A stretch of 64,000 nt of DNA, taken from Madurella fahalii (lineage: Eukaryota > Ascomycota > Sordariomycetes > Sordariales). The stretch spans positions 2,294,001-2,358,000 of the forward strand of contig CM056877.1 of the NCBI GenBank assembly GCA_029876055.1. The letters are read 5' to 3'. The notes under the pieces were generated by a model. The model had not been told where the DNA came from. It saw only the letters and a program-made list of their open reading frames with translations, and made no database searches. Position 1 is the first letter of the stretch. Each line of letters begins with the position of its first letter. The position numbers and the translations under genes were made by a program. Positions 10,180 to 21,886 of the stretch are shown here, one piece after another.

Positions 10180-13100
10180 CATGATGAGATTGTCTCAACT
10201 GCGTTCTTGGTTGCCCGCAATCTGTTAGCACGGTGCGCTGGCCCGGTGAAACGAACTCTATCGCAGCGCTAAAAATTTATCGAGCCAACTTGTTCGTTCA
10301 CTCTTTGGACTTCGGCTGCACCGGGTTCGCGCTACGGGTTCTCCTGTTCTCATCGGGCGATAGCCGATGACACGGACCGTTAACGATGGCTAGACCTCCC
10401 GCCGTACTCGGATGCGGACTCGATGCCTGGATCCCCTTGCTTCATCGTAGGACGGGGATGGCGCGCATAGTATTCCACGCTTTATCCATGCAGCTGATCA
10501 CGCATCTTGTCCCCCGCTGCGCTCGTCATCGACATCACAGCACATTGCAGAATCGGTGCGCGTGAGAGCTTGGTACGCTACACTCACCTCGTAGCGGGCC
10601 ATCACGCCGCCAGCTTCCTCAGTTGACTAAGGTCGTTGTCAACCTTATTCATGGTCTACTATACCCCTCTGACGAACATTATCGCACATCATTTCAACCA
10701 CGGCCCGAAGCAGTCTGTGAGCTGATAGGGCACCTGGCGGTTCGAAAAATATGACGGAAGGCTGCCTGCGACCCCGTCCCGCACCCTGATGCCCGCATCG
10801 GCATACGGGATGAATTGCCTTGCGGATGCATTCTGCCTTCGCGGTGTTACCTTTCGGGCTCACATTGGTCAGCTATGAGCCTCTTCATACCTTGACGACC
10901 TCGTGTTCGGGTCGTGATATCTAGCCGCGGTATGGGCAAAGTGCTGGGATATGAGCCCCGTCGACTTCCGGCCCGGTCTCCATTCTTATCGTACGGTTCG
11001 TGCTCAACCCATCATGCCGTTGCGAAATGCAAACCACCCCGGTTCTCGAGGCCATGCTTCGGTTTGGGCCGGCATGGCGAGCTCCCAGCTCCCAGCCCCG
11101 ATTCTGCAGGCCGCTTTCGCTCCGAAACACCATTGACTTCGCCTTTCGCCCCCCCTTTGTTTTTTATTGTTGAGTCCAAGCGGGTGCCGCCCTAATGAAA
11201 GCGGACCAAAGCATCTGAACTGCGGTTTCTCCTCGTTCAAAAGCCAAGGCGTCGCGGCCTGGTCCGCCCGACTTGGCACCTTCCTAAGGGAAATCCACCA
11301 AAGAGAGGGTAGAGCAGCAGGTACATGGAAGCGCATAAGCACTTCGAGACGGGGACAGGCATCAATGAACTGGTCACCAGACCGGCGTCAATATGCACGG
11401 ATGCCCAACCCTTCAATTGCGCTTGGGGAATCTTACAGAGGGCCAAACTGGGTCTTACGAAGTCGCAGATCCCCTACTACGAACCACGGCTGACACATGG
11501 GTTGTGGTTATGCTCGTCATAGACGCCACGCCGATGAGACTTTCCCCGCGTTGCTACGGCGCATGGGGGTAGGCTGTCCTGTCCCGACCGTCTCTCCAGC
11601 AGCCCGGTAACCAATCAAGTCACCAGATCAACAACCTCGGGCCGAAGACGCCCCGCAGGTCCGTGGGATGCATTGATTTTTAAAGTCTTAAGTGGCGGGA
11701 CGCGTGGTATTGAACCAGTGATATCTTTAGCAGATGTCTTGTAAGTCGCAGGATAGGAGCAGAGGAAAGGGACGAGGGCTGAGTCAGTTTGTTTGAACCA
11801 TTCTCAACATCGCCCAGCCGCCATGCAATTGTGGCTCGAGCCGCTCGTTCACAGGACATGGCCAGGCTCACCAGATGGGTACAGAAACCGCGGAATCTTG
11901 AGAGCGCCATGGAAGTCTATCCTCACCAGATCAGGCGAAGCATGTCAGCCTCCATAATAAGTGGCTTTGCGCCACCTAGCCGAGGCAATCAGGACACGGA
12001 GCAGAAGGAGCGGCATTCCCTTGTCTCGTATGATCTAAAAGGTAGCCAGCCGGAAAACGGATGTCTGCGTACAGGGACACTCATCTAGACGGGATACTCT
12101 GGCGCAGAAACAAAATCCACTGGCCGTTCTACATGGCAGCCAGTTTGTGTCGGCTTCTAGCATCGCCCGTTCGCTTGCTTGCTTGCTCTCCTGCCCACCG
12201 TTTCCGAAGCCGTTATTCATACTGCGGCATCAAGCATCAAGCCATATTATCGGCGGCGACCACCCCAAGGATCCTCTCCGGATGAGTTTGTAGGTGGAAG
12301 CCCAGAGGGGAAAGTGTAAATACCGCACCCGATGTGTGCCAGGTCTTTGGTCTACTTACATGGTAAGGCGGGTGGTTGGTGCCCATGGTGACACGAACAA
12401 ATCGGAGTGGCGCCGAGGGAAACATCGACGGGTGGCTGTGTTACGTGAGGCCTGCTTGCATTGGAGTGTGCGTGAACTGGCACTCTCGGAACGGTTCGTC
12501 CGTCTGTGTTGCGGGTTGTTTATTTTTCGGACGACAGGGATGGGTTGTCTAATCGGGTGTCTTTGCGTAGAGTTGCTGGTGTTGAGCGTCTGACATCGGT
12601 CGGACGAGGCCAACGTGGTTGGATGAGAACAGCATGGCAGGTTGGCGTGTCTCCCCCCACCATCTCTGGGGACTTGACTCGATCCGATCGTAACTGTGCC
12701 TACCCGGCCGTCGATAGGTAATGGATGGACATCATAACCGTGATACAGTAACGGCGCTTCCGAATCGGCACGGTCCCGGTACCGAGACAGTCCTGATGGA
12801 GTCCCAAGTCTCAACCCAAGCTACGAGACAGACCTGGGGCAAACGAAGACCTGGCTTACATCTGAGATAGCAACTGCTGCCTTGCCAGCTTGACGATTTG
12901 TAGAGGTTGCCCGTGGGGAAAGGACTTCTGGCTCTAGTACCACGTTCCAAAGCAAATGGAGCAACTTAACAGAGGGCTTGCTTGATGGGACTTGCAGAAA
13001 TAGCTTACCCCAAAGCAAAGGTTCGATGATGGGATATCCTAGCTGATAATCTCACTGTCGGGAAAACTCGGGGACGCTTATACACACAGATACGTATTTT

Positions 13101-13540
13101 ACTGATCTAGATGGCCCACCGTGTCTCCTGACGGTATAACCGTATCTAACTGCAGGGTATCCGATTCTGCTCTAACTGATCCTTACAGCTCGCCCACTGA
13201 AAGCAATAGGTCTGCGTTTCTCTCTTCTCTTCTCTGGATGTGGTTAGGTACAGGCCATAATATCTGAGGGCACCGTTGATTGATCCCGCCCAGTTTGTAT
13301 CTACTGGCTGCAATAGGGTCTCTGCGCGCGCAGATTGGATCTGATGGTACAGCTAACGTCAGAATCACATCGAGCGCCGTTGGTAATACGCAAGCGCACT
13401 CGATGGCGGGATCTGGCCAAGCCTTGGGCCCCCTTACAGATAGGGAAAGCGGTGAACAAAGCGGGGCTGTGGGGCAGGCAGGCCGTTCTGCCGGGGCCCA
13501 TGCGTTCAATTAAACAATTATCAGGGGTAGCGCGCTAAAG

Positions 13541-13566
13541 ACGCGAAGGTCGCGTCCTAGTCGCGT
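13541..13566. promoter_or_regulatory. MCB-like cluster upstream of MCM3
   Basis: ACGCGA at 13541-13546, TCGCGT at 13550-13555 and TCGCGT at 13561-13566 give three ACGCGA-type elements in 26 bp, about 110-135 bp upstream of the MCM3 ATG. ACGCGT/ACGCGA is the MCB element bound by the Mbp1/Swi6 type MBF factor at G1/S in fungi, and MCM genes are classical targets. Function here is inferred. Confidence 0.65.
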
Positions 13567-13675
13567 TTCCCAATTCTCCCCGCCTCCACCAGAATCCCAA
13601 GTTTCCAACGTCTGCTCTCTAGCCTCCAGACTTGTTGCCCTCATTCCTCCATATCGGCTTGTGAATGACAGCATC

Positions 13676-16565
13676 ATGGACAACTTAATGCTCCGCGACG
13701 AGGCCGCGCGCGACCGCGTGCGCCAGGCTTTGGAATTCCTCGATCCCCGTACGAATTTTGCCGGCCTTCCCCCTCATCACCCGTTGGACCGTGAGAATAT
13801 GTTACTGACACCGACGACCGTTCGCAGACGACCAACATGCACGGAGTTACAGATCCGACATCATCTTGATGCTCCAAAAAAACCAACGCAGACTTGTTGT
13901 TAATATCGATCATGTCCGCGACCACAACTCGGAGATGGCCGAGGGCCTGCTCAACGACCCCTTCGAATACACTTTGGCCTTCAACCATGCACTTAAGGAG
14001 ATCGTCAAGACGCTGCCTCAAGCGAGGCCCGACCAGACGGACCCAGACGTCCTGTACTACTGTGCCTGGGCCGGCAGCTTCGGCCTGAATGCCTGCAACC
14101 CACGGACGCTCTCGTCACAGCACCTGAACAGCATGGTCTCGGTCGAGGGCATCGTTACACGATGCTCCCTGATCAGGCCCAAGATTGTCAAGAGCGTGCA
14201 TTACAACGAGACAAAGAAGATCTTCCATTTTAGGGAGTACCGCGACCAGACCATGACCAACGGCGTAACCACGTCGAGCGTGTACCCGCAGGAAGATGAC
14301 GAGGGCAATCCCTTGTTGACTGAGTATGGATTGTCTACCTACCGGGACCACCAAACCATCTCTATTCAGGAGATGCCGGAGCGGGCGCCTGCAGGCCAGC
14401 TGCCCCGCGGCGTCGACGTGATCCTTGACGATGACCTCGTTGACAAGGTCAAGCCCGGTGATCGCGTCCAGCTTGTCGGCATCTTCAGGACTCTTGGTAA
14501 CAGGAACACAAACCACAATAGCGCTCTCTTCAAGACCGTCCTCTTGGCGAACAACATTGTGCTGCTCTCCACCAAGTCAGGAGGCGGTGTCGCGACCGCT
14601 ACCATCACCGATACCGATATCCGGAATATCAACAAGATTGCCAAAAAACCAAAACTGTTTGAGCTGCTGTCGCAATCCTTGGCTCCCAGTATCTACGGTC
14701 ATGACTACATCAAGAAGGCGATCCTTCTGATGCTTCTAGGAGGAATGGAGAAGAACCTCGAGAATGGTACACATCTCCGGGGGGACATCAACATCCTGAT
14801 GGTGGGCGACCCGTCGACTGCCAAGTCCCAGTTGCTTCGTTTTGTGCTTAACACGGCTCCTCTGGCCATTGCCACGACTGGTCGTGGTTCCTCGGGCGTC
14901 GGTTTGACGGCCGCTGTGACCTCGGACAAGGAGACCGGAGAGAGGCGCCTCGAAGCCGGCGCCATGGTCATGGCGGACCGCGGTGTCGTCTGCATCGACG
15001 AGTTTGACAAGATGTCGGACATTGACCGAGTGGCCATCCACGAAGTCATGGAGCAGCAGACTGTCACTATTGCCAAAGCGGGCATTCACACTTCTCTCAA
15101 CGCCCGCTGCAGTGTGATTGCGGCGGCAAACCCAATCTTTGGCCAGTACGACACGCACAAGGACCCGCACAAGAATATCGCCCTCCCCGACTCTCTCCTG
15201 TCCCGTTTCGATCTCTTGTTTGTCGTCACAGACGACATTGAGGACACTCGGGACCGCCAGGTCTCGGAGCACGTGCTGCGCATGCACAGGTATCGTCAAC
15301 CCGGCACGGAGGAGGGCGCACCGGTGCGGGAGAACGCAGGGCAAGCGCTCAACGTGGCACTCAACAACCAAGCCGAGTCGCAGCGGCCGACCGAGGTGTA
15401 CGAGAAGTACGATGCGATGCTGCATGCCGGCGTCAAAGGCACGGGCCGGGGTGCGAACAAGAAGCCCGAGGTGCTGAGCATCCCCTTCATGAAGAAGTAC
15501 ATCCAGTATGCAAAGACACGCATCAAGCCGGTGCTTACCCAGGAGGCGGCAGACCGCATCGCCGACATTTACGTCGGTCTGCGCAACGACGATATGGAGA
15601 GCAACCAGCGCAAGACGAGCCCTATGACGGTGCGTACACTCGAGACGCTGATCCGTCTCGCGACGGCGCACGCCAAAGCGCGCCTCTCCAATCGTGTCGA
15701 AGAGCGCGACGCCGCCGCGGCAGAGTCGATCCTCCGCTTCGCACTGTTCAAAGAGGTCGTCGAGGACGAGTCGCGCAAGAAGCGGAGGAAGACGCGCCCG
15801 CTCGAAGATGAGGACGAGGACAGCAGCTTGGACGACGACTCAGATGGCGATGAAGCGAACGGCACCACAGCCCGCAGCAGCACCGCCGCCCGCACCAGCG
15901 CAGCTCGCTCAGCCCGGGCTTCGCAGCGAAACGCCCGCCGAAACGGACGCGGAGGCGGAGCAGCAGCAGCGGCCGGTTCGCCCGAAGTAGATGCCGAAGC
16001 CGAAGCCGCCGAGGCGGAAGACGGAGACATCTACGACGCCACGCCTCGCCGCTCAACCCGCTCCGCGCGCGCAACTGGCGCAGCGGCATCCTCTTCCTCC
16101 CAGCCATCCTTTGCCTCATCCGTACCCGCGTCCCAGCTCCGCTCTCAGTCCCAGTCGCAATCCCAATCAAGAGACGACGAAACTCTTGCTTCGGGTACAG
16201 CCAACCTCACCGTTGATGATGATGATGACGAGGATGATGAGGATCATGATGCCGAGGGAGATGACGACGAACCCATCAGCGAGCAGCGCCTGGAAGTTTT
16301 CCGGCGCGCGCTGGGCCAGCTGCTTAACACGCCGCTGTTCGAAGACGATGCCGCGGGGGTTGGGGAGCTGATTGAGGCTGTGAATCAGAAAGTGGGAAGC
16401 GGAAGTGGTGGGCCCTTTGGAAGGGAGGAAGCGGTTAAGGCTCTCAAGGAGATGGATAGGAGGAATCAGATTATGTGAGTAACCCGTTTTCTTGCTATAC
16501 GAGATGTGAGACGATGCTAATGTGTGGATAGGTACACTGATGGTGAGTTGGTGTATAAGATCTAA
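13676..16565 (+). CDS. MCM3: DNA replication licensing helicase subunit Mcm3
   Basis: Subunit of the Mcm2-7 replicative helicase. Exons 13676-13748, 13828-16474 and 16532-16565 encode 917 aa. Intron 1 (79 nt) has a CTGAC branch site, and its removal restores FLDPHDQHARSYRSDI ahead of MLQKNQRRL. Intron 2 (57 nt) has donor GTGAGT and branch CTAAT; splicing replaces an immediate stop by the conserved tail MYTDGELVYKI. The AAA+ core is intact: Walker A GDPSTAKS near residue 351, Walker B VVCIDEFDKM near 411 and arginine finger SRFDLLF near 482. The N-terminal OB-fold domain contains VSVEGIVTRCSLIRPK. The segment after about residue 660 is low-complexity, with Asp/Glu-, Ala- and Ser-Gln-rich tracts and basic KKRRKTRP, which looks like a nuclear signal. 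The start is the first ATG in frame; an upstream GTG is not used. An MCB-like cluster lies upstream. Confidence 0.96.
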
Positions 16566-16928
16566 TCATGTCCAATTAGAGGGTGCAAGATGGAATACCG
16601 GTTGGGAGTTGAGTTGGCTTTTGTGTGCCGATGTCATGGATGGTTATTATGGACGGTTCATAGCAGGTGAGGCGTTTGTTTTGGCATTTGATGGGTACAG
16701 TGTAGACGAACGGTAGGCAAGGACAGTGGGGGAGTTTCATGGTAGCTTCAATGTCGGTGGTAGTAAATGAGATGTCCAGAAGAGCCGGGAGTTGAGATGA
16801 AAAATACGACCTTCACCCACTGTTGGGAGCGCCGAACTGTATGTTTGACCGTCTACCAATATAAGTCTATCCGTTCATCCAAACCCTCTAGCCAGCACGC
16901 TTCATAATAACCAGTTGACATCTACGTC
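16566..16928. other. Convergent intergenic region MCM3 / PfkB gene
   Basis: About 360 bp shared by the 3' UTRs of two convergent genes. I see no other feature. Confidence 0.6.
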
Positions 16929-18491
16929 TCAGAGTCTCTCCTGAAACTCCCGCAATCGCTCCTCAACCCTCACACCGTTCCACGTCTCCCTCCCCTCCGC
17001 ATCCACCGCCAGCACCGGGAACCCAACCTGCTCAATCGCAAAACTCGCCGCCACATTTCCCCACGCGCAAGCCTCCTCAATCGACTTCCCCCTCGCCAGC
17101 GCAACCGCCAGCGCGCCCAGAAAGGTATTCCCACCGCCCGTCGGATCCACCACCTTGCTTCCTCCCCCATCACCCGTCCAATCACCACCGTCCTCCCCTT
17201 TCCCCATCTCATCACTACCGTCATAATAAGCCCGCACCCACTTCTCCAGGCCAGGATCAACCTCAATCTCCTCCCTGGCCACATGGCCCTCCTCATCCTG
17301 CATCAAGCCGGCAAAAAGGGCCTCCATGTCCGTATCCGGCCTCAGCCCGCCCCTCACATACTCCTTCTTCTTCCTCGGCGCCCCTCCGCCTCCCCCACCA
17401 CCACCTCCTCCTCCTCCTCCCGCGCCGCCTTGCTTGTTGCTTTTCTTCCGCCCGCCGTTCCGGGCAATGTAGCAGCCTTCCCTCCCGGCCCTCACGACCA
17501 GCGTGTAGCTCTGCAGCGGCATGCTCGCGAGCAGCTGCTCGCAGCTGCGCTCGACGGCCGCCCGGCTGATGGCTCCCGTCTCCGGATCCAGCCCGTCGCT
17601 GCCCATGAACCCGGCCAGCTCGGCGTGGTTGGGGGAGCAGATGTCCACCAGCGGGAGCGTGTTGGTGCAGTTGAGCAGCTCGTCGGGCGTGCACAGGTCC
17701 GGGACGGGCTCCCAGATGATCAGCGGCCGCGTGTAGTTGTCGAGGGAGTTGCCGTTGGCCGGGTCGGCGAGGAATGCCTGCTTGCGGCGGGCCAGGAGGG
17801 AGGCGGTGAGTTCCTGGCAGCGGAGCGGGGAGCAGATGAGGTGGATTGCCTTGGCTTGCAGGAGGGGAGGGGTGAGGTCGGCGGCCGTGAGGCGCTTCTT
17901 GGGCGTGGTGTAGCGGAAGGCGCGGTGCTGCGGGTCGGCCGAGGTGTAGCCGTTCCAGCCGCGGGTGGTGAGCCGGGAGGGATCGCGGCGGAAGAGGGCC
18001 GAGGTTTGCCAGCTGTCTATGAAGGTGGTGAGGGAAGGGGGGAAGTCGGAGCCTTGGTCGACGATCCAGCCTACGGATTTGGAGAGAGGGGGAGGGGAGA
18101 AGAGGCGGGCGCCGAGGGCCGAGTAGGTGGCCGCGCCGCCGAGAACGTTCTGGGCTGGTGGTTTGGGCGGAGGGAACTCGATTTCATCTGGGCGATATTA
18201 GTTTGGTTGTGATTGGCGGTTGCTATGGCGGGATGGTGAGGATTCCATGATGACAATATAAGCACGACATTTCACCGTGGTCCAAAGGGGGCGGGGATAA
18301 GGTTGCAGTACACAGTCATTCAACAGAAAAAACTACTCAACAGCAGCATTGAACCTACCAATGATGAACATGCCCAGGGTGACAAAATCAATCTCCTGAT
18401 CCTCGGGAATCTCGTTTACCTCCCGACCCGCCTCCGGCTCGGCTGAGGCCGGGGTTCCGGCGTCCACAATCACATCCGGGTCCGGAACCAT
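16929..18491 (-). CDS. MAK32: MAK32-like PfkB-family protein
   Basis: Member of the ribokinase/PfkB fold, closest by recall to yeast Mak32, a protein needed for dsRNA killer-virus maintenance whose substrate is unknown. Exons 18359-18491 and 16929-18187 (intron 171 nt, donor GTAGGT) give 463 aa. The N-terminal strand DFVTLGMFIIDEIEF and the following GGAATYSALGARL match the sugar-kinase nucleus, and the C-terminal nucleotide motif is VVDPTGGGNTFLGAL near residues 388-400. In canonical PfkB kinases that motif is G-A-G-D, with Asp as catalytic base; here the position is Asn. I believe other Mak32 proteins share this change, but that needs an alignment. A run of about 15 glycines near residues 297-312, next to a Lys-rich patch, interrupts the domain and is probably a disordered loop. 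It shares a divergent promoter with the cyclase-associated protein gene. Confidence 0.85.
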
Positions 18492-19467
18492 GTCGGCGAT
18501 CGGTGACGGGATTTTCTTGGCTCGGCAGATGACAAGGATAATATACCCTCAGCCCGTCGCCGAGAAGCAGCGAGCGGAAGCGAGCGTATATACCAAGGTT
18601 GTTCCCTTGATGGAGCAGAAGTAGGGATGAACGAGTATAAGAGGAGATAAGAAAAGAGGGACGAAGCCGTCCGCTGTCCAGGCCCAGCATGAAACTGGGC
18701 GACGGATGCGCGATGGCTACTGGCTGGTAATTGGGACGGCGATGAGGCAACGAGCGCCACAGGTGCTAGATCGGGAGCTTTGCATGCACGCGGGCTGCAG
18801 TGGTTGGCCTGGCCCTCTGGCCGCAGCAGCTGAGTGCAATGCGAAATGCGGGCAATTTCTGCAGAGCTTCGCGAGCCGTCGCAACGGCGTGTTCACCTTA
18901 ATCAATAGAGCTCAGGTACTCCCGGTTGGGCATCCGCGTCCTTTGATAGCTTGGCAGAAACAGAGCGGCCTTGACATTTGATTATCCTCCCAAGTATGCT
19001 CGACACGGCCAGAAACTATCTGCGCTACACGGTATCATAGCTAGAATTCCTAAAACCGTCTGTTTGAATTTGGATCTCGCAGAAGGAACCAGAACCAGCA
19101 GCCTGGGCTTTCAAGGCCCCTGAGGCTGCGTTGATTGGCTATGTCTCACCCCGCGGGCGAGAGCTCCAGCAAGCCCCCACTCGGGTTGCAGTGCAGCATC
19201 AGGGGTTCCATTTTCCGCGTCGACTTGTCTCGACTTCTGTTTTAGCGCGCCTCCTTGGACATCTACGTCGTCGCCTGATTCAACCCTCTACAACAGCTTT
19301 ATTTTTCCGTGGCAGACGTCAGTACTTAAGCAGCATACATTCGCTGCTGTGCAGAAAAGCTCGTCTAGCCCCCGGTACCTGCAGCCGCCGCTCCTTTTCC
19401 AGTTGCTGCCGTTTCGGGCACGCTCTCCATTGCGCTTTAAGTGCCTCGCATCCGCAATTTGCCCAAC
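18492..19467. other. Divergent promoter region, MAK32-like gene / CAP gene
   Basis: About 980 bp between two divergent start codons. It must hold both promoters and 5' UTRs. No strong TATA box, RNA gene or repeat was recognised. Confidence 0.6.
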
Positions 19468-21300
19468 ATGGCGACCAACTCGATGCACAACCTAACGACT
19501 CTCATTAAGAGGTGCGTGACCCGACTTGTGTCCCGGCATCGGTTCGAGGATACACCGCCGTCTTCAGACCGCGCCATCTCCTCCGGCGCAAGCCCCGCGG
19601 CCAAGTGCTGACCGAGGACAACAGGCTCGAGGCCGCCACATCACGCCTCGAGGATATTGCCCAGTCAACCTTCGAGCTGCCACAGGCCGTACCAGCACTC
19701 CAGCAGACGACTCCTACAGCTAGAGCTTCTGGGCCGAACTTGCCGCCTCCTGCTGTGGCTCCGACAACCCCCACTCCGACCCCGCCTGCACCGGTTGCGC
19801 CCCCTGAGCCAGTGCCCGAGTCGATCGAAGAGTTCGATGCCCTGATCAGCCAGTCCGTCGAGAAGTGGGCCAAGATCAGCAATGCCATCGGCGGCCTTGT
19901 TGCCGAACAGGCAGCCAAGGTTGTCCAGGGGCTCAAGGAGCAGCGCAAATTCTTGCTCATCACGACCAAGGCCAAGAAGCCCGACCTGACCGGTGCCGAC
20001 ATGTCTGTCTTCCAAGACCTCGTGAAACCCATCAGCGACCTGATGACCGCCATTGGCAACATCAAGGACTCGAACCGTGGCACGCCCTTCTACGATAACC
20101 TGGCTACTGTGGCTGAGAGCATCATGGCCCTGGCTTGGGTGACGATCGATGCGAAGCCGTTCAAGCACGTCGAGGAAAGCCTGGGGTCCGCGCAGTTCTT
20201 CGGAAACAAGATTCTCACAGCAAATAAGAACAAGTGAGCAGTTATTAGACAGTGTTTCTGGACGGTGAAGTCCTGACCTCGACCACAGGAATGAGCAGCA
20301 GGTCGAATGGGTGAAGGCTTATTACCAGATCCTCCGTGACCTCGCCGACTACGTCAAGGAGTACTTTCCTAACGGCATTCCGTGGAACCCCAAGGGCCTG
20401 CCCGCGGCTGAAGTAGCCAAGACCGTGTCTGCCACATCTCACAGCCCCGCCGCCCCTCCCGCGCCCGCTGCTGGCGGGCCGCCTCCTCCTCCTCCTCCGC
20501 CGGGCCCGCCGCCCGTTCTCAAGATCAACGAGCAAAAGGCCGAGCCGGCCGCGGCAGGTGGCTTCGGCGCCGTCTTCTCGGAGCTCAATAAGGGCGAGGC
20601 AGTCACCAAAGGCCTGAGGAAGGTGGACAAGTCGGAAATGACCCACAAGAACCCATCCCTCCGAGCTAGCTCAATCGTCACCGACTCTTCAACGCGCGCA
20701 AAGAGCCCCGCGCCAGGCAAGAAACCGAAACCCGAGAACATGCGCGTCAAGAAGATGCCCAAGAAGGAGCTCGAAGGCAACAAGTGGACAGTCGTACGTT
20801 TCCCCCTTTACAATATCCGCCCACCCGCCTAGTGGCATCTACTAATCCGCACAAAGGAAAACTTCGACTCCCACCCATCCCCGCTCACGCTCGAAGTCTC
20901 GCTCTCCCACTCGATCCTCATCTCCAAGTGCACCAACACGACCATCATCCTCAAGGGCAAGGCCAACGCCATCACGGTCGAGAACACGTCCCGCCTGTCG
21001 CTCGTGGTCGAGTCGCTCGTGTCCACCGTCGACGTGGTCAAGAGCGCAAACTTTGCCCTGCAGGTCATGGGCTCCATCCCCACCGTCCTGATGGACCAGG
21101 TCGACGGCGCCCAGGTCTACCTGAGCAAGGAGAGCTCGGGGACGCGCATCTTCACCAGCAAGTCGGCGAGCGTGAACCTGAACGTGATCACGGGCGAGGA
21201 CGAGGACTACAAGGAGATCCCGCTACCCTCGCAGATCTGCTCGTGGTTTGACGAGGAAAAGGGCGATGTGGTTAATGAGATCGTTTCGCATGCTGGTTGA
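19468..21300 (+). CDS. SRV2: Adenylyl cyclase-associated protein (CAP/Srv2)
   Basis: Actin-monomer recycling factor that also binds adenylyl cyclase in fungi. Exons 19468-19511, 19625-20233, 20289-20793 and 20857-21300 (introns 113, 55 and 63 nt; branch sites CTGAC and CTAAT visible) give 533 aa. The N-terminus MATNSMHNLTTLIKRLEAATSRLEDIA carries the RLE-type coiled-coil motif that binds cyclase and oligomerises the protein. A Pro-rich linker follows, then the helical folded domain with EEFDALISQSVEKW and FYDNLATVAESIMALAWV. A poly-proline stretch near residues 281-294 would bind profilin or SH3 domains. The C-terminal CARP beta-helix includes VEN-type repeats (TIILKGKANAITVENTSRLSLVVES) and SSGTRIFTSKSASVNLN. 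Length and domain order are standard. The first exon is only 44 nt, so gene finders may miss it. Confidence 0.95.
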
Positions 21301-21886
21301 TGGATCTTGTTGGCTAAAGTATTCGGGGCATTGGATGGGCGGTTGTTTGTATAGGAAGAGCGATTAAGCAGCGGCGAGAAAAGCAAGCATGGCATTTCAT
21401 CGAGAAAAGAGTGGTTGGCTAGTTGATCGATGGGGTGATTGGGGGAGTGTGTAATGATCGTGGAAGGGGAGGAGTTCTCCTGTTGCATCCGATACTAGCT
21501 GTAGAAATGGATGACATAGAGACGACCATATTTGGGAAGCCATCAAAAACCGCGACGTATATGTAGCACGGTAAATCCCATCGACGCATCAAATTTATAA
21601 TACCATGGAATAATATATGTATATATATATATATATATACATCTATACAAGCTTGCCAAGAGCAAGCTACATGGCATTGGTCTATTGAGGAAAGTAAAGA
21701 TAATAGACAGGTAGAGGCAGTATAGCAGAAGGCTAACTCCCAGAAAATGCATGCATGCTCCCAGATACACCAAGACAGGGGATATGCTTGCTAATGATAA
21801 CACATAACATGGACCATGTCTACCGGTGCACCGATTTTAGTACACAAAACCAAAAATTTCTCCCGCCAAATGTAGAAGAACGCAGT
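21301..21886. other. Convergent intergenic region CAP / carnitine acetyltransferase
   Basis: About 590 bp of shared 3' flank, containing the AT microsatellite at 21613-21640. Nothing else was seen. Confidence 0.6.
21613..21640. repeat. AT microsatellite
   Basis: Alternating TA sequence of about 28 bp, ending in TATATATATATAC, between the 3' ends of two convergent genes. Confidence 0.85.

Larger units (their letters stand above)
9426..13675. other. 4.2-kb gene desert upstream of the aminotransferase and MCM3
   Basis: I find no gene with supportable coding sequence. Both flanking genes point away from it, so it is a long divergent intergenic region. It holds a TATA box for the aminotransferase (9515-9522), a T-rich tract (about 10130-10179), a short GCTT repeat near 12172-12187 and MCB-like sites for MCM3 (13541-13566). 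The open frames of 60-150 codons on both strands lack family motifs. A decayed mobile element cannot be excluded without a search. Confidence 0.5.

Noticed and set aside
10645..10863. Minus-strand frame in the 9.4-13.7 kb desert as a possible gene
   Set aside because: Short, isolated and without motifs or splice partners; could equally be chance.
14736..15671. 311-codon frame antisense to MCM3
   Set aside because: Shadow of the AAA+ domain on the opposite strand; no recognisable product.
17283..18212. 309-codon plus-strand frame over the MAK32-like gene
   Set aside because: Antisense shadow with repetitive Gly/Glu/Val composition; the opposite strand encodes the PfkB motifs.
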